NCBI GenBank assembly: GCA_016297405.1
Contig: JAEDGP010000027.1
Location: 1-25,305 of the forward strand
Origin: Treponema sp.
GTDB lineage: Bacteria; Spirochaetota; Spirochaetia; Treponematales; Treponemataceae
Length of the DNA stretch: 25,305 nt
Direction of reading: 5' to 3'
The notes below the pieces were generated by a model. It ran no database searches, was not told where the DNA came from, and saw only the letters and a program-made list of their open reading frames with translations. The position numbers and the translations under genes were made by a program. Positions 6,693 to 14,231 of the stretch are shown here, piece by piece. Positions within the stretch are counted from its first letter, which is position 1. Each line of letters starts with the position of its first letter.

Positions 6693-8762
6693 ATGAAAAA
6701 GTTCTTGAAATGGTTTTTGAGTCCAAAAAGCGATATTGTGCTTTTTATGATTGTGCTGCTTCTATGTTGTGTTGCCGGCAATAGATTTTACAAGCGGTTT
6801 GATATGACAGCTTCGAAAGCATTTTCTCTTTCGGAGGCAAGTATTCAGACTGTATCCAATCTTTATGAACCTCTGACTGTGCATGTGTTTTTTTCAGATG
6901 ATCTGACTTCTCCATATAATACAACATATCAGTACATTAAGGATCTTCTTGCTGAATATGAGAGGGAAGGTAATGAGAATTTCAATGTTGTTTATTATGA
7001 CATGGATAAGGATGAGAACCAGAGCGAAGCCCAGAAATATGGTATTTCTCAAGTTCAGATTCAGGATGTAAGCGAAACTAAGGTTGATATGAAGCTGGCA
7101 TGGATGGGATTGGTTTTGACTTATGGAGATTCAATTGTTCCGCTGAACGGAATTACAAGCCCTTATGGATTTGAATATAATCTGACTACAAAAATGATAA
7201 AAATGGTTTCTGCACAAGACAATCTTGCAGGCTTAAGCAGTGGGGAGACTATTAAAATCACTTTTTATGGGGCTGAAAAATTCAATCGCGTCATTCCCGG
7301 ATACAACCAGCTTGATGGATTTGTAAAGTCTGCGGTAAACGAATTGAACAGGAAGAATCAGAATTGTCTTGAGTACAGCTATGTACTTCCTAAAGAAGAT
7401 GAAAAATCGTTGCTTGTAGAAAAATACGGAATCCAGGAAATAGGTTTTTCTGATGGTTCTTCAGAAGTATTTGGTCTTGTTGCTGAATATGGCACTCGTT
7501 TTCGCCATATTTTCCTGAAAATCGATACATCAAAAGGTTTTCCAATTATTTCTGGTGCAGACAGCATAAGTGCAAGCATTGAAGAAGCGCTTTTGGGCTT
7601 TGTTTCAAATAATCTTCAGGTTGGATATCTGAAAGGTCATGGTGAGCCATCCCTTAGCGATGAGGAAGGCAAGTCATTGAATATTGTACGCAATATGGCT
7701 GATATTTATGAATTTAAGGAAATTGATTTGAAGGAAAGCGAAATACCTTCTAATATTTCTCTTCTGTTTATCAATGGGCCAAAAAATACATTCTCTGAAG
7801 CTGAATTGTATAAGATAGATCAATTTCTGATGCAAGGCGGAAACATTCTGTTCCTGGCTGATTCCTATGAGCTTGGTGGTAACCAATATCAGCCTCAGGC
7901 TGTAAAGCTTAATACAGGTCTTATTGAACAGTTTGAAAAATATGGAATAAAAATCAACAAGGATCGTTTGTATGATTCTGGCTGTTATGAGGCCAGGGAC
8001 AGATATGGTCGTCAGACAAAACTTTATGAAGCGCCTGTAATTTCAAAAGATAATATGGATCAAAAGAATGTAATTTCAAAGAATCTTGGTTTTGTGATTC
8101 TATTGAATGCGTCAACACTGGATGTTTCTAGAGCAAGAGAAAAAGGACTTGACGTTTCCGTGTTGGCAAGATCTTCTTCTAAGGCCTGGACTTTAAGTGA
8201 TAACCTTCAGTTCTCACCGTCTGTTTATGAGCCAGGAGAATCTGATATGTCAAGTTTTGATCTGGCAGTACTTGTAGGCGGAAAATTCAACAGCGCCTTT
8301 GATGGCCCTGTAAATGCAGCTGAATCAAAAGAAATGAGTGCAGATGATCATATTGAAAAAGCAGTTCAGTATGGAAATATTTTTGTTGTTGGCACTTCAC
8401 AAATCGCAGCTGATAATATGTTTGATGTTTCATGTAATGAGCCTGTTGCAATGTTCCTTCGTAATGCCATCGATTATCTGAATGGAAACGGTTCTCTTTG
8501 CGAAATGAGAACAAAGGGTGCTGATTTTTCTACATTGAATATAGATGAAGAAAGAGATGCAAAGAAAATCAGCACAGTAAAGTATGCGTGTCAGATAGGT
8601 GCTCCTTTGGCAATCGCTTTGACAGGCCTGTTAATGTTATGGGTTCGCATTTCAAAGAAGAGAAAAATTCATCTTATGTATAATCCTGATGATAAACGTG
8701 AATTTATTGGCGAAGGCGCAAAGAAAGCTGAAGAAGTTGCAGGCGCAAAGGATGGTGAATAG
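6693..8762 (+). CDS. GldG-like ABC transporter auxiliary protein
   Basis: A 689-residue protein with one membrane segment at about residues 14-30, a large extracytoplasmic region and a second membrane segment near residues 645-665 followed by a basic, charged tail. This two-anchor layout, with a thioredoxin-like first domain and an IFT52/GldG-like second domain, matches the GldG family (ABC-type uncharacterised transport, auxiliary component). It probably works with the two genes upstream as an exporter assembly; its exact role is not known. SD GGGAG (6683-6687) fits the ATG at 6693. The motif GYLKGHGEPSLS lies near residues 311-322. No catalytic residues could be assigned. Confidence 0.82.
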   Translation: MKKFLKWFLSPKSDIVLFMIVLLLCCVAGNRFYKRFDMTASKAFSLSEASIQTVSNLYEPLTVHVFFSDDLTSPYNTTYQYIKDLLAEYEREGNENFNVVYYDMDKDENQSEAQKYGISQVQIQDVSETKVDMKLAWMGLVLTYGDSIVPLNGITSPYGFEYNLTTKMIKMVSAQDNLAGLSSGETIKITFYGAEKFNRVIPGYNQLDGFVKSAVNELNRKNQNCLEYSYVLPKEDEKSLLVEKYGIQEIGFSDGSSEVFGLVAEYGTRFRHIFLKIDTSKGFPIISGADSISASIEEALLGFVSNNLQVGYLKGHGEPSLSDEEGKSLNIVRNMADIYEFKEIDLKESEIPSNISLLFINGPKNTFSEAELYKIDQFLMQGGNILFLADSYELGGNQYQPQAVKLNTGLIEQFEKYGIKINKDRLYDSGCYEARDRYGRQTKLYEAPVISKDNMDQKNVISKNLGFVILLNASTLDVSRAREKGLDVSVLARSSSKAWTLSDNLQFSPSVYEPGESDMSSFDLAVLVGGKFNSAFDGPVNAAESKEMSADDHIEKAVQYGNIFVVGTSQIAADNMFDVSCNEPVAMFLRNAIDYLNGNGSLCEMRTKGADFSTLNIDEERDAKKISTVKYACQIGAPLAIALTGLLMLWVRISKKRKIHLMYNPDDKREFIGEGAKKAEEVAGAKDGE

Positions 8763-8763
8763 T

Positions 8764-9687
8764 ATGGTTATTGGTAAGAGAAAAATTGTCTTTTTGGCAT
8801 GTATCGCTGTGCTTTCTGTTTTGTGCATTGTTGCTGCAGTTACAGGAAAGAAATCGTCTATTAAAGTGATGCGTCTTTCTGAATCTTTTGATCAGATTGT
8901 AATCAATCAGCCTGGAGCTGTAATAACATTGCAGAAAAATGCAGATGAATGGAAACTGAACGAAAGTGATTTTACTGCAACGAAAGCTTATGCAAACAAT
9001 ATGGAAAAGGTCTTGAAGGAGCTTAAGGTATTGGCAAAAGCCGGCAGTGCTTCTTCTGAAAACCAGAGAAATAAGTTTGGCCTGACTGATGATAAAAAAA
9101 TTATGGTTCAGGCTTTGAAAAACGGGTCGGTAATCCGCACACTGGAAGTGGGAAAGGTTTCTCAAACTTCTACTCAATCCTATGTGGTGCTGGACGGTTC
9201 TTCGGATGTTATCCTTGTGTCTGGAAACCTGCCTGCAATTTTTGGTAAGTCTGAAATCGATTTAAGGAATCATTTGATTTATTCCACAAGCGGATATGAA
9301 ATCAAAAGTGTGAGTGTAAATTATGGCCCAAAGACATGGGGTGTTGAGCGCACGTCAGAGATTGGTGCTGATGAAAGTACCTGGAAATGGACAGGAGATT
9401 CTCCTCGCTTGATTCTTGATGAAGAGGAAGCAGATCTTTGGGTAATGACTTTGGACAGTCTTACTGCAAGCAAGTGGATTGAGGTGGATATGAAACTTCC
9501 TGCACCAGAAGGAGTTGTTACTGTGGATTCTAAAGAAGGACCTGTGGTTCTGACTTTCTATAAAACAGGTTCTGGCGATGATGAAAAGTACATTTGCGAA
9601 TGCAATCTTACGTCACATAAATTTGAAGTGCTGAAATCTGTGGCACAAAAATATCTGAAGAGTGCGGAAGAGCTTGGCAAAAAATAA
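8764..9687 (+). CDS. DUF4340 domain membrane-anchored protein
   Basis: 307 residues: a short basic N-terminus, one membrane segment (about 8-26), then a soluble, presumably periplasmic region typical of DUF4340, a domain often encoded directly after GldG-like genes. Its start lies one nucleotide after the gldG-like stop codon, so it is the fourth gene of the same operon. ATG 8764 was preferred because it immediately precedes the basic/hydrophobic anchor; ATG 8752 would add four residues overlapping gldG. Function is unknown; the context suggests an accessory subunit of the exporter. No clear terminator follows. Confidence 0.75.
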   Translation: MVIGKRKIVFLACIAVLSVLCIVAAVTGKKSSIKVMRLSESFDQIVINQPGAVITLQKNADEWKLNESDFTATKAYANNMEKVLKELKVLAKAGSASSENQRNKFGLTDDKKIMVQALKNGSVIRTLEVGKVSQTSTQSYVVLDGSSDVILVSGNLPAIFGKSEIDLRNHLIYSTSGYEIKSVSVNYGPKTWGVERTSEIGADESTWKWTGDSPRLILDEEEADLWVMTLDSLTASKWIEVDMKLPAPEGVVTVDSKEGPVVLTFYKTGSGDDEKYICECNLTSHKFEVLKSVAQKYLKSAEELGKK

Positions 9688-9862
9688 ATGCCCCATAGCT
9701 TAGAAAAATTCATGCTGTGATTTATGTTTTGATTTAAAAACGCAAACGTGGAAAAAGTTTTTAAAGGAACGTGACTAGAGTTGGCGTAATTTTTTCGCTT
9801 ACAGAAATTTGATTTTGTCAAGGAATTTATTTTTAAAAATTCTTGTGAATTCACTTGAGTAA

Positions 9863-9909
9863 ACGCTAGTAATAGTATATCGTTTTTATATATCCACTAG
9901 ATATAGCGG
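9863..9909 (+). promoter_or_regulatory. NrdR box pair upstream of nrdD
   Basis: Two imperfect 16-bp palindromes, 9863-9878 (ACGCTAGTAATAGTAT) and 9894-9909 (CCACTAGATATAGCGG), match the NrdR-box consensus ACACTATATATAGTGT at 11 and 12 positions. They start exactly 31 bp apart, the three-helical-turn spacing known for NrdR boxes. NrdR is a zinc-finger/ATP-cone repressor of ribonucleotide reductase genes, so this fits the nrdD gene downstream. A weak promoter (TTGAGT 9855-9860, 17 bp, TATCGT 9878-9883) would lie under the boxes; a TATAAT at 9970-9975 is an alternative -10 with no good -35. Confidence 0.75.
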
Positions 9910-10014
9910 TAGTTATGGCGTAACGTCATTTTAAGTACATAACTGCTAACTCTTTATAAAAACTGAAATTATAATGATAAGGCTAAAAAAAGCATGGGTG
10001 GAGCTGCCTTATCA
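9908..10014 (+). other. Two hairpins in the nrdD upstream region
   Basis: Hairpin A pairs 9908-9917 with 9938-9947 (10 bp with two G-T wobbles, 20-nt loop). Hairpin B is a perfect 9-bp pairing, TGATAAGGC (9975-9983) with GCCTTATCA (10006-10014), ending two bases before the SD AGGGGGA (10017-10023). If transcription starts near the NrdR boxes, both lie in a 5' UTR of about 140 nt; if it starts at TATAAT 9970-9975, hairpin B would be disrupted and its repeat would instead be DNA-level. From 9688 to 9862 I see only AT-rich sequence with a weak 9-bp AT hairpin near 9817-9842 and no credible gene. Confidence 0.45.
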
Positions 10015-10029
10015 TCAGGGGGAAATGTC

Positions 10030-12198
10030 ATGATGAAGATTATTAAGAGAAATGGTGAAGAAGCGATTTTCAACATTCAGAAAATTGCTACTGCCATTTC
10101 AAAAGCCAATGATGAAGTTCCAGTTTCTCAGCAGCTTTCAGGTCTTCAGATTCAGCTTATTTCACAGCGCATTGCAGATACTTGTGCTGCAAGTTCTGTA
10201 GAAATGAATGTAGAAGCAATCCAGGATATGGTTGAAAAAGAAATCATGAAAGCTGGAGCTTATGACATTGCAAAAATCTATATTACATACCGCTATCGCC
10301 ATGCTCTTATGCGCAAAGCAAATTCAACAGACCAGCAGATTCTTTCTTTGCTTGAATGTGCAAATGAAGAAGTTAAGCAGGAAAACTCAAATAAGAATTC
10401 GACTGTTGTAAGCGTGCAGCGTGACTACATGGCTGGTGAAGTTTCTAAGGATATTACAAAGCGCTTTCTTTTGGATGACGATATTGTACGCGCTCACGAA
10501 GAAGGTATCATTCACTTTCATGATGCTGACTATTTTGCTCAGCATATGCATAACTGTGATCTTGTTAATCTTGAAGATATGCTTCAGAACGGAACTGTCA
10601 TCAGTGGTACAAAGATTGATCGTCCACATTCTTTTTCAACAGCATGTAACATTGCAACTCAGATTATTGCGCAGGTTGCTTCTTCTCAGTATGGCGGACA
10701 GAGTGTTTCATTGGCTCATCTTGCTCCATTTGTTGATATCAGCCGCAAAAAAATTGCAAAGGAGCTTGCGAGCACAGAAGAAGAAACTGGCGTGAAATTC
10801 ACTAAGGAACAGTTTGATAGTATTGTTCGCCGTCGTCTTGGAGACGAAATTGCTCGTGGCGTTCAGACAATTCAGTACCAGGTTGTAACTCTTATGACAA
10901 CAAATGGTCAGAGTCCTTTCGTAACAGTTTTCATGTATCTTAATGAAGCGAAAAACGAACAGGAAAAGGCTGACCTTGCGCTCATTATAGAAGAGGTTCT
11001 TAAGCAGCGTTATCAGGGCGTAAAAAACGAAAAAGGCTATTGGGTAACACCAGCCTTTCCAAAGCTGATTTATGTACTTGAACCGGATAATATAAACGAA
11101 GGCGAAAGATTCTATTATCTTACAGAACTTGCCGCAAAATGTACGGCTCGTCGTCTTGTTCCAGATTATATTTCTGAAAAGAAAATGCTTGAGCTTAAAG
11201 AAGGAAACTGCTATCCATGTATGGGATGTCGCTCTTTCTTGACTGTCTATAAAGATCCTGAGACAGGTAAAGCAAAGTTTTATGGTCGTTTTAATCAGGG
11301 GGTTGTAACAATCAACCTGGTTGATGTTGCCTGCTCTTCTGGAGGTGACCTTGGCAAGTTCTGGCAGATTTTTGATGAGCGTCTGGAACTTTGTCGCAGA
11401 GCCCTTATGCTCCGTCATAAACGTCTTTTGGGTACACCAAGTGATGTTGCTCCAATCCTTTGGCAAAATGGTGCCCTTGCCCGTCTTCAGAAAGGTGAAG
11501 TAATCGATAAGCTTTTGTTCAATGGATATTCAACTATTTCGCTGGGGTATGCAGGACTTTGCGAATGTGTGCGTTATATGACTGGTAAACCGCATACTGA
11601 TCCAAGCGTGACTCCTTTTGCTTTGGACATTATGCGCCACATGAATGAATCTTGTGCAAAGTGGAAGGCACAGACAAACATTGCCTTTAGCCTTTACGGT
11701 ACTCCGCTGGAATCTACAACATACAAATTTGCAAAGTGTCTTAAACGTCGCTTTGGTGAGATTAAAGGTGTTACAGATAACAATTACATCACTAACAGCT
11801 ATCATGTTCATGTAACTGAAAAGATGGATGCGTTCCAGAAGCTTACTTTTGAATCGCAGTTCCAGGAACTTTCTCCAGGTGGTGCTGTAAGTTATGTGGA
11901 AGTTCCTAACATGGAGCAGAATATTCCTGCTGTTATGGCGGTCCTTAAGCATATCTATGAAAATATAATGTATGCAGAACTTAATACAAAAAGCGATTGC
12001 TGCCAGAAGTGTGGCTTTACTGGTGAAATCCAGGTTGTCACAGATTCTGACGGAAAGCTTATCTGGGAATGCCCTCAATGTGGAAATCGTGACCAGTCGA
12101 CAATGAATGTTGCCCGCAGAACTTGCGGTTATATCGGAACTCAATACTGGAATCAGGGAAGAACGCAGGAAATCAAGGAACGGGTTTTGCATCTGTAG
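10030..12198 (+). CDS. nrdD: Anaerobic (class III) ribonucleoside-triphosphate reductase
   Basis: A 722-residue oxygen-sensitive glycyl-radical enzyme that reduces ribonucleoside triphosphates to deoxy forms. Residues 1 to about 95 form an ATP-cone, the allosteric dATP/ATP sensor. The C-terminus carries the paired-cysteine zinc site (CCQKC and CPQC, roughly 660-685) and the glycyl-radical loop RRTCGYIG with the radical glycine at about residue 700. The internal NCYPCMGC segment provides active-site cysteines. SD AGGGGGA lies 6 nt before the ATG at 10030 (ATG 10033 is also possible). It is preceded by an NrdR box pair and closed by its own terminator; its activase gene nrdG lies one gene further on. 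It indicates an anaerobic lifestyle. Confidence 0.95.
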   Translation: MMKIIKRNGEEAIFNIQKIATAISKANDEVPVSQQLSGLQIQLISQRIADTCAASSVEMNVEAIQDMVEKEIMKAGAYDIAKIYITYRYRHALMRKANSTDQQILSLLECANEEVKQENSNKNSTVVSVQRDYMAGEVSKDITKRFLLDDDIVRAHEEGIIHFHDADYFAQHMHNCDLVNLEDMLQNGTVISGTKIDRPHSFSTACNIATQIIAQVASSQYGGQSVSLAHLAPFVDISRKKIAKELASTEEETGVKFTKEQFDSIVRRRLGDEIARGVQTIQYQVVTLMTTNGQSPFVTVFMYLNEAKNEQEKADLALIIEEVLKQRYQGVKNEKGYWVTPAFPKLIYVLEPDNINEGERFYYLTELAAKCTARRLVPDYISEKKMLELKEGNCYPCMGCRSFLTVYKDPETGKAKFYGRFNQGVVTINLVDVACSSGGDLGKFWQIFDERLELCRRALMLRHKRLLGTPSDVAPILWQNGALARLQKGEVIDKLLFNGYSTISLGYAGLCECVRYMTGKPHTDPSVTPFALDIMRHMNESCAKWKAQTNIAFSLYGTPLESTTYKFAKCLKRRFGEIKGVTDNNYITNSYHVHVTEKMDAFQKLTFESQFQELSPGGAVSYVEVPNMEQNIPAVMAVLKHIYENIMYAELNTKSDCCQKCGFTGEIQVVTDSDGKLIWECPQCGNRDQSTMNVARRTCGYIGTQYWNQGRTQEIKERVLHL

Positions 12199-12225
12199 AA
12201 ACTTTTCCTTATATACAAATGAAGA

Positions 12226-12278
12226 CGACTGCCTGAAAGGTTGTAATAAAAATCCCTTTTTAGGCAGTCGTTTTTTTT
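12226..12278 (+). terminator. Strong intrinsic terminator after nrdD
   Basis: CGACTGCCTGAAA (12226-12238) pairs with 12258-12270 in a 13-bp stem with one G-T wobble, with two further G-C pairs possible across a single bulge; eight T residues follow at 12271-12278. The T-run directly abuts the -10 box of the next gene, so termination and re-initiation signals are packed within about 15 bp. Confidence 0.9.
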
Positions 12279-12279
12279 G

Positions 12280-12285
12280 TATAAT
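12280..12285 (+). promoter_or_regulatory. -10 element for the HAD-nrdG-sfsA unit, predicted leaderless
   Basis: A perfect TATAAT at 12280-12285 ends 7 nt before the ATG at 12293, with no SD. The -35 position is occupied by the T-rich terminator arm (12257-12262) and is poor, so activity may depend on the -10 or on an activator. Confidence 0.5.
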
Positions 12286-12292
12286 CCAGAAT

Positions 12293-12946
12293 ATGAAAAA
12301 ATACCTGCTTTTTGATTTGGATGGAACATTAACAGATTCTCAGAACGGAATCATAAATGCATTTGAATATTGTTTTGAAAGTTTTGGAATAAAAAAAGAT
12401 AAAGAGGTTTTAAAAACTTTTATTGGCCCACCGCTTTCTGATACCTTCAAACGGGTTTTTAAGTTTGATGATATGCAATGTGAGAAAGCTACATCATTGT
12501 TCAGAGAATATTATGACAGCAAAGGTTACCTTGAAAATGCTGTTTACGAAGGGATCAAGGAAATTTTGACCAGGCAAAAAGCAGAAGGCAAGGTGCTGAT
12601 TGTTGCTACCAGCAAACCCGAAAAAGTTGCGGTTCCTGTATTGCAGCATTTTGGCCTGGAAAAGTTTTTTGACTTTATAAAGGGCGGTATGGATGATGAG
12701 CGCTTCAATCAAAAGGATCAGATCATAAAAATGGCGCTTGAAAAAGCTGGCATCGATGGAATGGACAGGGATATGATGCTTATGGTAGGAGATCGAAATA
12801 ACGATATCATGGGCGCTCATAAAAATGGCCTTCAATGTGCCGGTGTTCTTTACGGCTATGGAAATCGTTCTGAGATGGAAGAAAATCAAGCGGATTATAT
12901 CGTGGAAACCGTGGAAGATTTAGGAAAACTTCTGGATAGGATTTAG
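12293..12946 (+). CDS. HAD-superfamily phosphatase, phosphoglycolate phosphatase-like
   Basis: 217 residues with the full set of HAD motifs: DLDGT at 8-12 (nucleophile Asp8, acid/base Asp10), a threonine/serine motif II in VATSKP, a motif III lysine, and the motif IV acidic cluster in MVGDRNNDIMGA. The helical cap between motifs I and II makes it subfamily IA, like Gph or PpaX. Likely substrates are small phosphomonoesters such as phosphoglycolate or pyrophosphate; the exact one is not decided. An open frame runs upstream to 12107, but that part overlaps the end of nrdD and the terminator. It precedes nrdG by 3 nt, forming an operon with nrdG and sfsA. Confidence 0.85.
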   Translation: MKKYLLFDLDGTLTDSQNGIINAFEYCFESFGIKKDKEVLKTFIGPPLSDTFKRVFKFDDMQCEKATSLFREYYDSKGYLENAVYEGIKEILTRQKAEGKVLIVATSKPEKVAVPVLQHFGLEKFFDFIKGGMDDERFNQKDQIIKMALEKAGIDGMDRDMMLMVGDRNNDIMGAHKNGLQCAGVLYGYGNRSEMEENQADYIVETVEDLGKLLDRI

Positions 12947-12949
12947 AAA

Positions 12950-13462
12950 ATGAATTACGGAAACATAAAAAAATACGACATTGCGGACGGACTTGGGGTT
13001 CGGGTTTCTTTGTTTGTGTCTGGCTGCAGAAATCGCTGTCCAGGATGTTTTCAGCCGGAAACATGGGATTTTTTGTATGGAAAAGAATTTACTTGTGAAA
13101 CGGAAGATGAAATTATTGAAGCGATGAAACCTTCGTTCATTTCAGGATTTACGGTTTTGGGTGGAGAGCCATTTGAACCTGAAAATCAGATGGTTCTTGC
13201 TCCGTTTCTGGAAAAAATAAAAAGGATCTATCCTGAAAAAAACATCTGGTGCTATACAGGATATGTGCTGGATGACGATATTTTGAAAGGAAAAAGAAAA
13301 TATACGGAATATACGCACAGAATGCTTTCATGCATTGATGTTCTTGTGGATGGACCTTTTGTTGAAAGTTTAAGAAATCTGATGCTTGAATTCAGGGGAA
13401 GTGAAAACCAGCGTCTTTTGAATTTGAAAGAATATCTGGCAAAACTGAATTATGAAATATAG
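12950..13462 (+). CDS. nrdG: Anaerobic ribonucleotide reductase activating protein
   Basis: A 170-residue radical-SAM enzyme that uses a 4Fe-4S cluster and S-adenosylmethionine to install the glycyl radical on NrdD. The cluster motif CX3CX2C is at Cys26, Cys30 and Cys33 (GCRNRCPGC), followed by the LGGEPF glycine-rich SAM motif near residues 65-70. Its length matches the family. The gene starts 3 nt after the HAD stop and overlaps sfsA by 11 nt. Unlike the common nrdD-nrdG pair, the two genes are separated here by a terminator, a new promoter and a phosphatase gene, so their dosage may be set independently. Confidence 0.93.
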   Translation: MNYGNIKKYDIADGLGVRVSLFVSGCRNRCPGCFQPETWDFLYGKEFTCETEDEIIEAMKPSFISGFTVLGGEPFEPENQMVLAPFLEKIKRIYPEKNIWCYTGYVLDDDILKGKRKYTEYTHRMLSCIDVLVDGPFVESLRNLMLEFRGSENQRLLNLKEYLAKLNYEI

Positions 13463-14171
13463 CAACATCACAAAAGGTGTGTTTATATCTCGGCCTAATC
13501 GCTTTGTAGCTGTTGTGCTGATTGACGGAAAAAAAGAAATCGTTCACGTAAAGAACACAGGGCGCTGCAAAGAGCTGTTGGTGGAAGGATGTCCGGTTTT
13601 TCTGGAAAAAATCAATGACAGAAAACGCAAGACTTCATTTGATCTGGTTTGTGTGGAAAAAGCGGTTGGTGACGGCATAAAGATTTTAATAAATATGGAT
13701 TCTCAGGCGCCTAATAAAGTTGTAGGCGAATGGATTATGGATCAGCGCAGGATGTTTCATAAAATCCTTATGGTAAAGCCTGAATGGACTTTTAAAGATT
13801 CCAGATTCGATTTTTATGTGGAATACGAAGACGAAAATCACAGCCTTTGCAAGATGGTCATAGAAGTAAAAGGCGTAACGCTAGAGCAAGATGGAATAGT
13901 TCGTTTTCCGGATGCTCCGACTTTGCGCGGATTAAAGCATGTGAATGAGCTTTCCCTTATGGCTCTTGATGGCGAATATGAATGTGCTGTGATTTTTGTT
14001 GTCCAGATGAAAAATGCGTTTTATTTTGAGCCAAACTGGCAGACCCAGGAAGAGTTTGGCAATGCGCTTGTGAAAGCAAAAAAATCTGGTGTTCGGATAA
14101 TGGCGTTAACATGCCATGTTGCTCCAGACAGCCTTTGCATAGATAGTGAAATACCTGTGAAACTTGAATGA
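13452..14171 (+). CDS. sfsA: SfsA family protein (DNA/RNA nuclease family)
   Basis: 239 residues matching SfsA throughout: the N-terminal OB-like part with HVKNTGRC near residues 32-39, the APNKVVGEWI stretch near 76-85, and the nuclease-like core with DFYVEY and the catalytic-type IEVKGVTL motif, then FPDAPTLRGLKH. SfsA was named for sugar-fermentation stimulation in E. coli and has since been assigned to a nuclease fold; its physiological role is still unclear. The ATG at 13452 lies within the last 11 bases of nrdG, implying translational coupling. It is the last gene of the HAD-nrdG-sfsA unit. Confidence 0.9.
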   Translation: MKYSNITKGVFISRPNRFVAVVLIDGKKEIVHVKNTGRCKELLVEGCPVFLEKINDRKRKTSFDLVCVEKAVGDGIKILINMDSQAPNKVVGEWIMDQRRMFHKILMVKPEWTFKDSRFDFYVEYEDENHSLCKMVIEVKGVTLEQDGIVRFPDAPTLRGLKHVNELSLMALDGEYECAVIFVVQMKNAFYFEPNWQTQEEFGNALVKAKKSGVRIMALTCHVAPDSLCIDSEIPVKLE

Positions 14172-14196
14172 TTTGTTGAAATCCTCAGAGCCTTGG

Positions 14197-14225
14197 TTTA
14201 CCCAGGATTCAATAATCATTATAAT
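14197..14225 (+). promoter_or_regulatory. Promoter of the AEC permease gene, predicted leaderless
   Basis: A perfect TATAAT (14220-14225) ends 6 nt before the ATG at 14232; no SD is present. The -35 position (TTTACC, 14197-14202, 17-bp spacing) is weak. The geometry repeats that of yhbY, HAD, GH13 and gatC. Confidence 0.55.
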
Positions 14226-14231
14226 GGTGAT

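Noticed and set aside
10708..11466. A 252-codon open frame antisense to nrdD
   Set aside because: It lies wholly within the conserved nrdD gene, has no SD or promoter, and its translation shows no recognisable domain; codon bias of the sense gene explains it.
12107..12292. N-terminal extension of the HAD phosphatase
   Set aside because: The frame is open, but it covers the nrdD 3' end and a strong terminator; the HAD motif DLDGT should be within about 10 residues of the start, as it is with ATG 12293.
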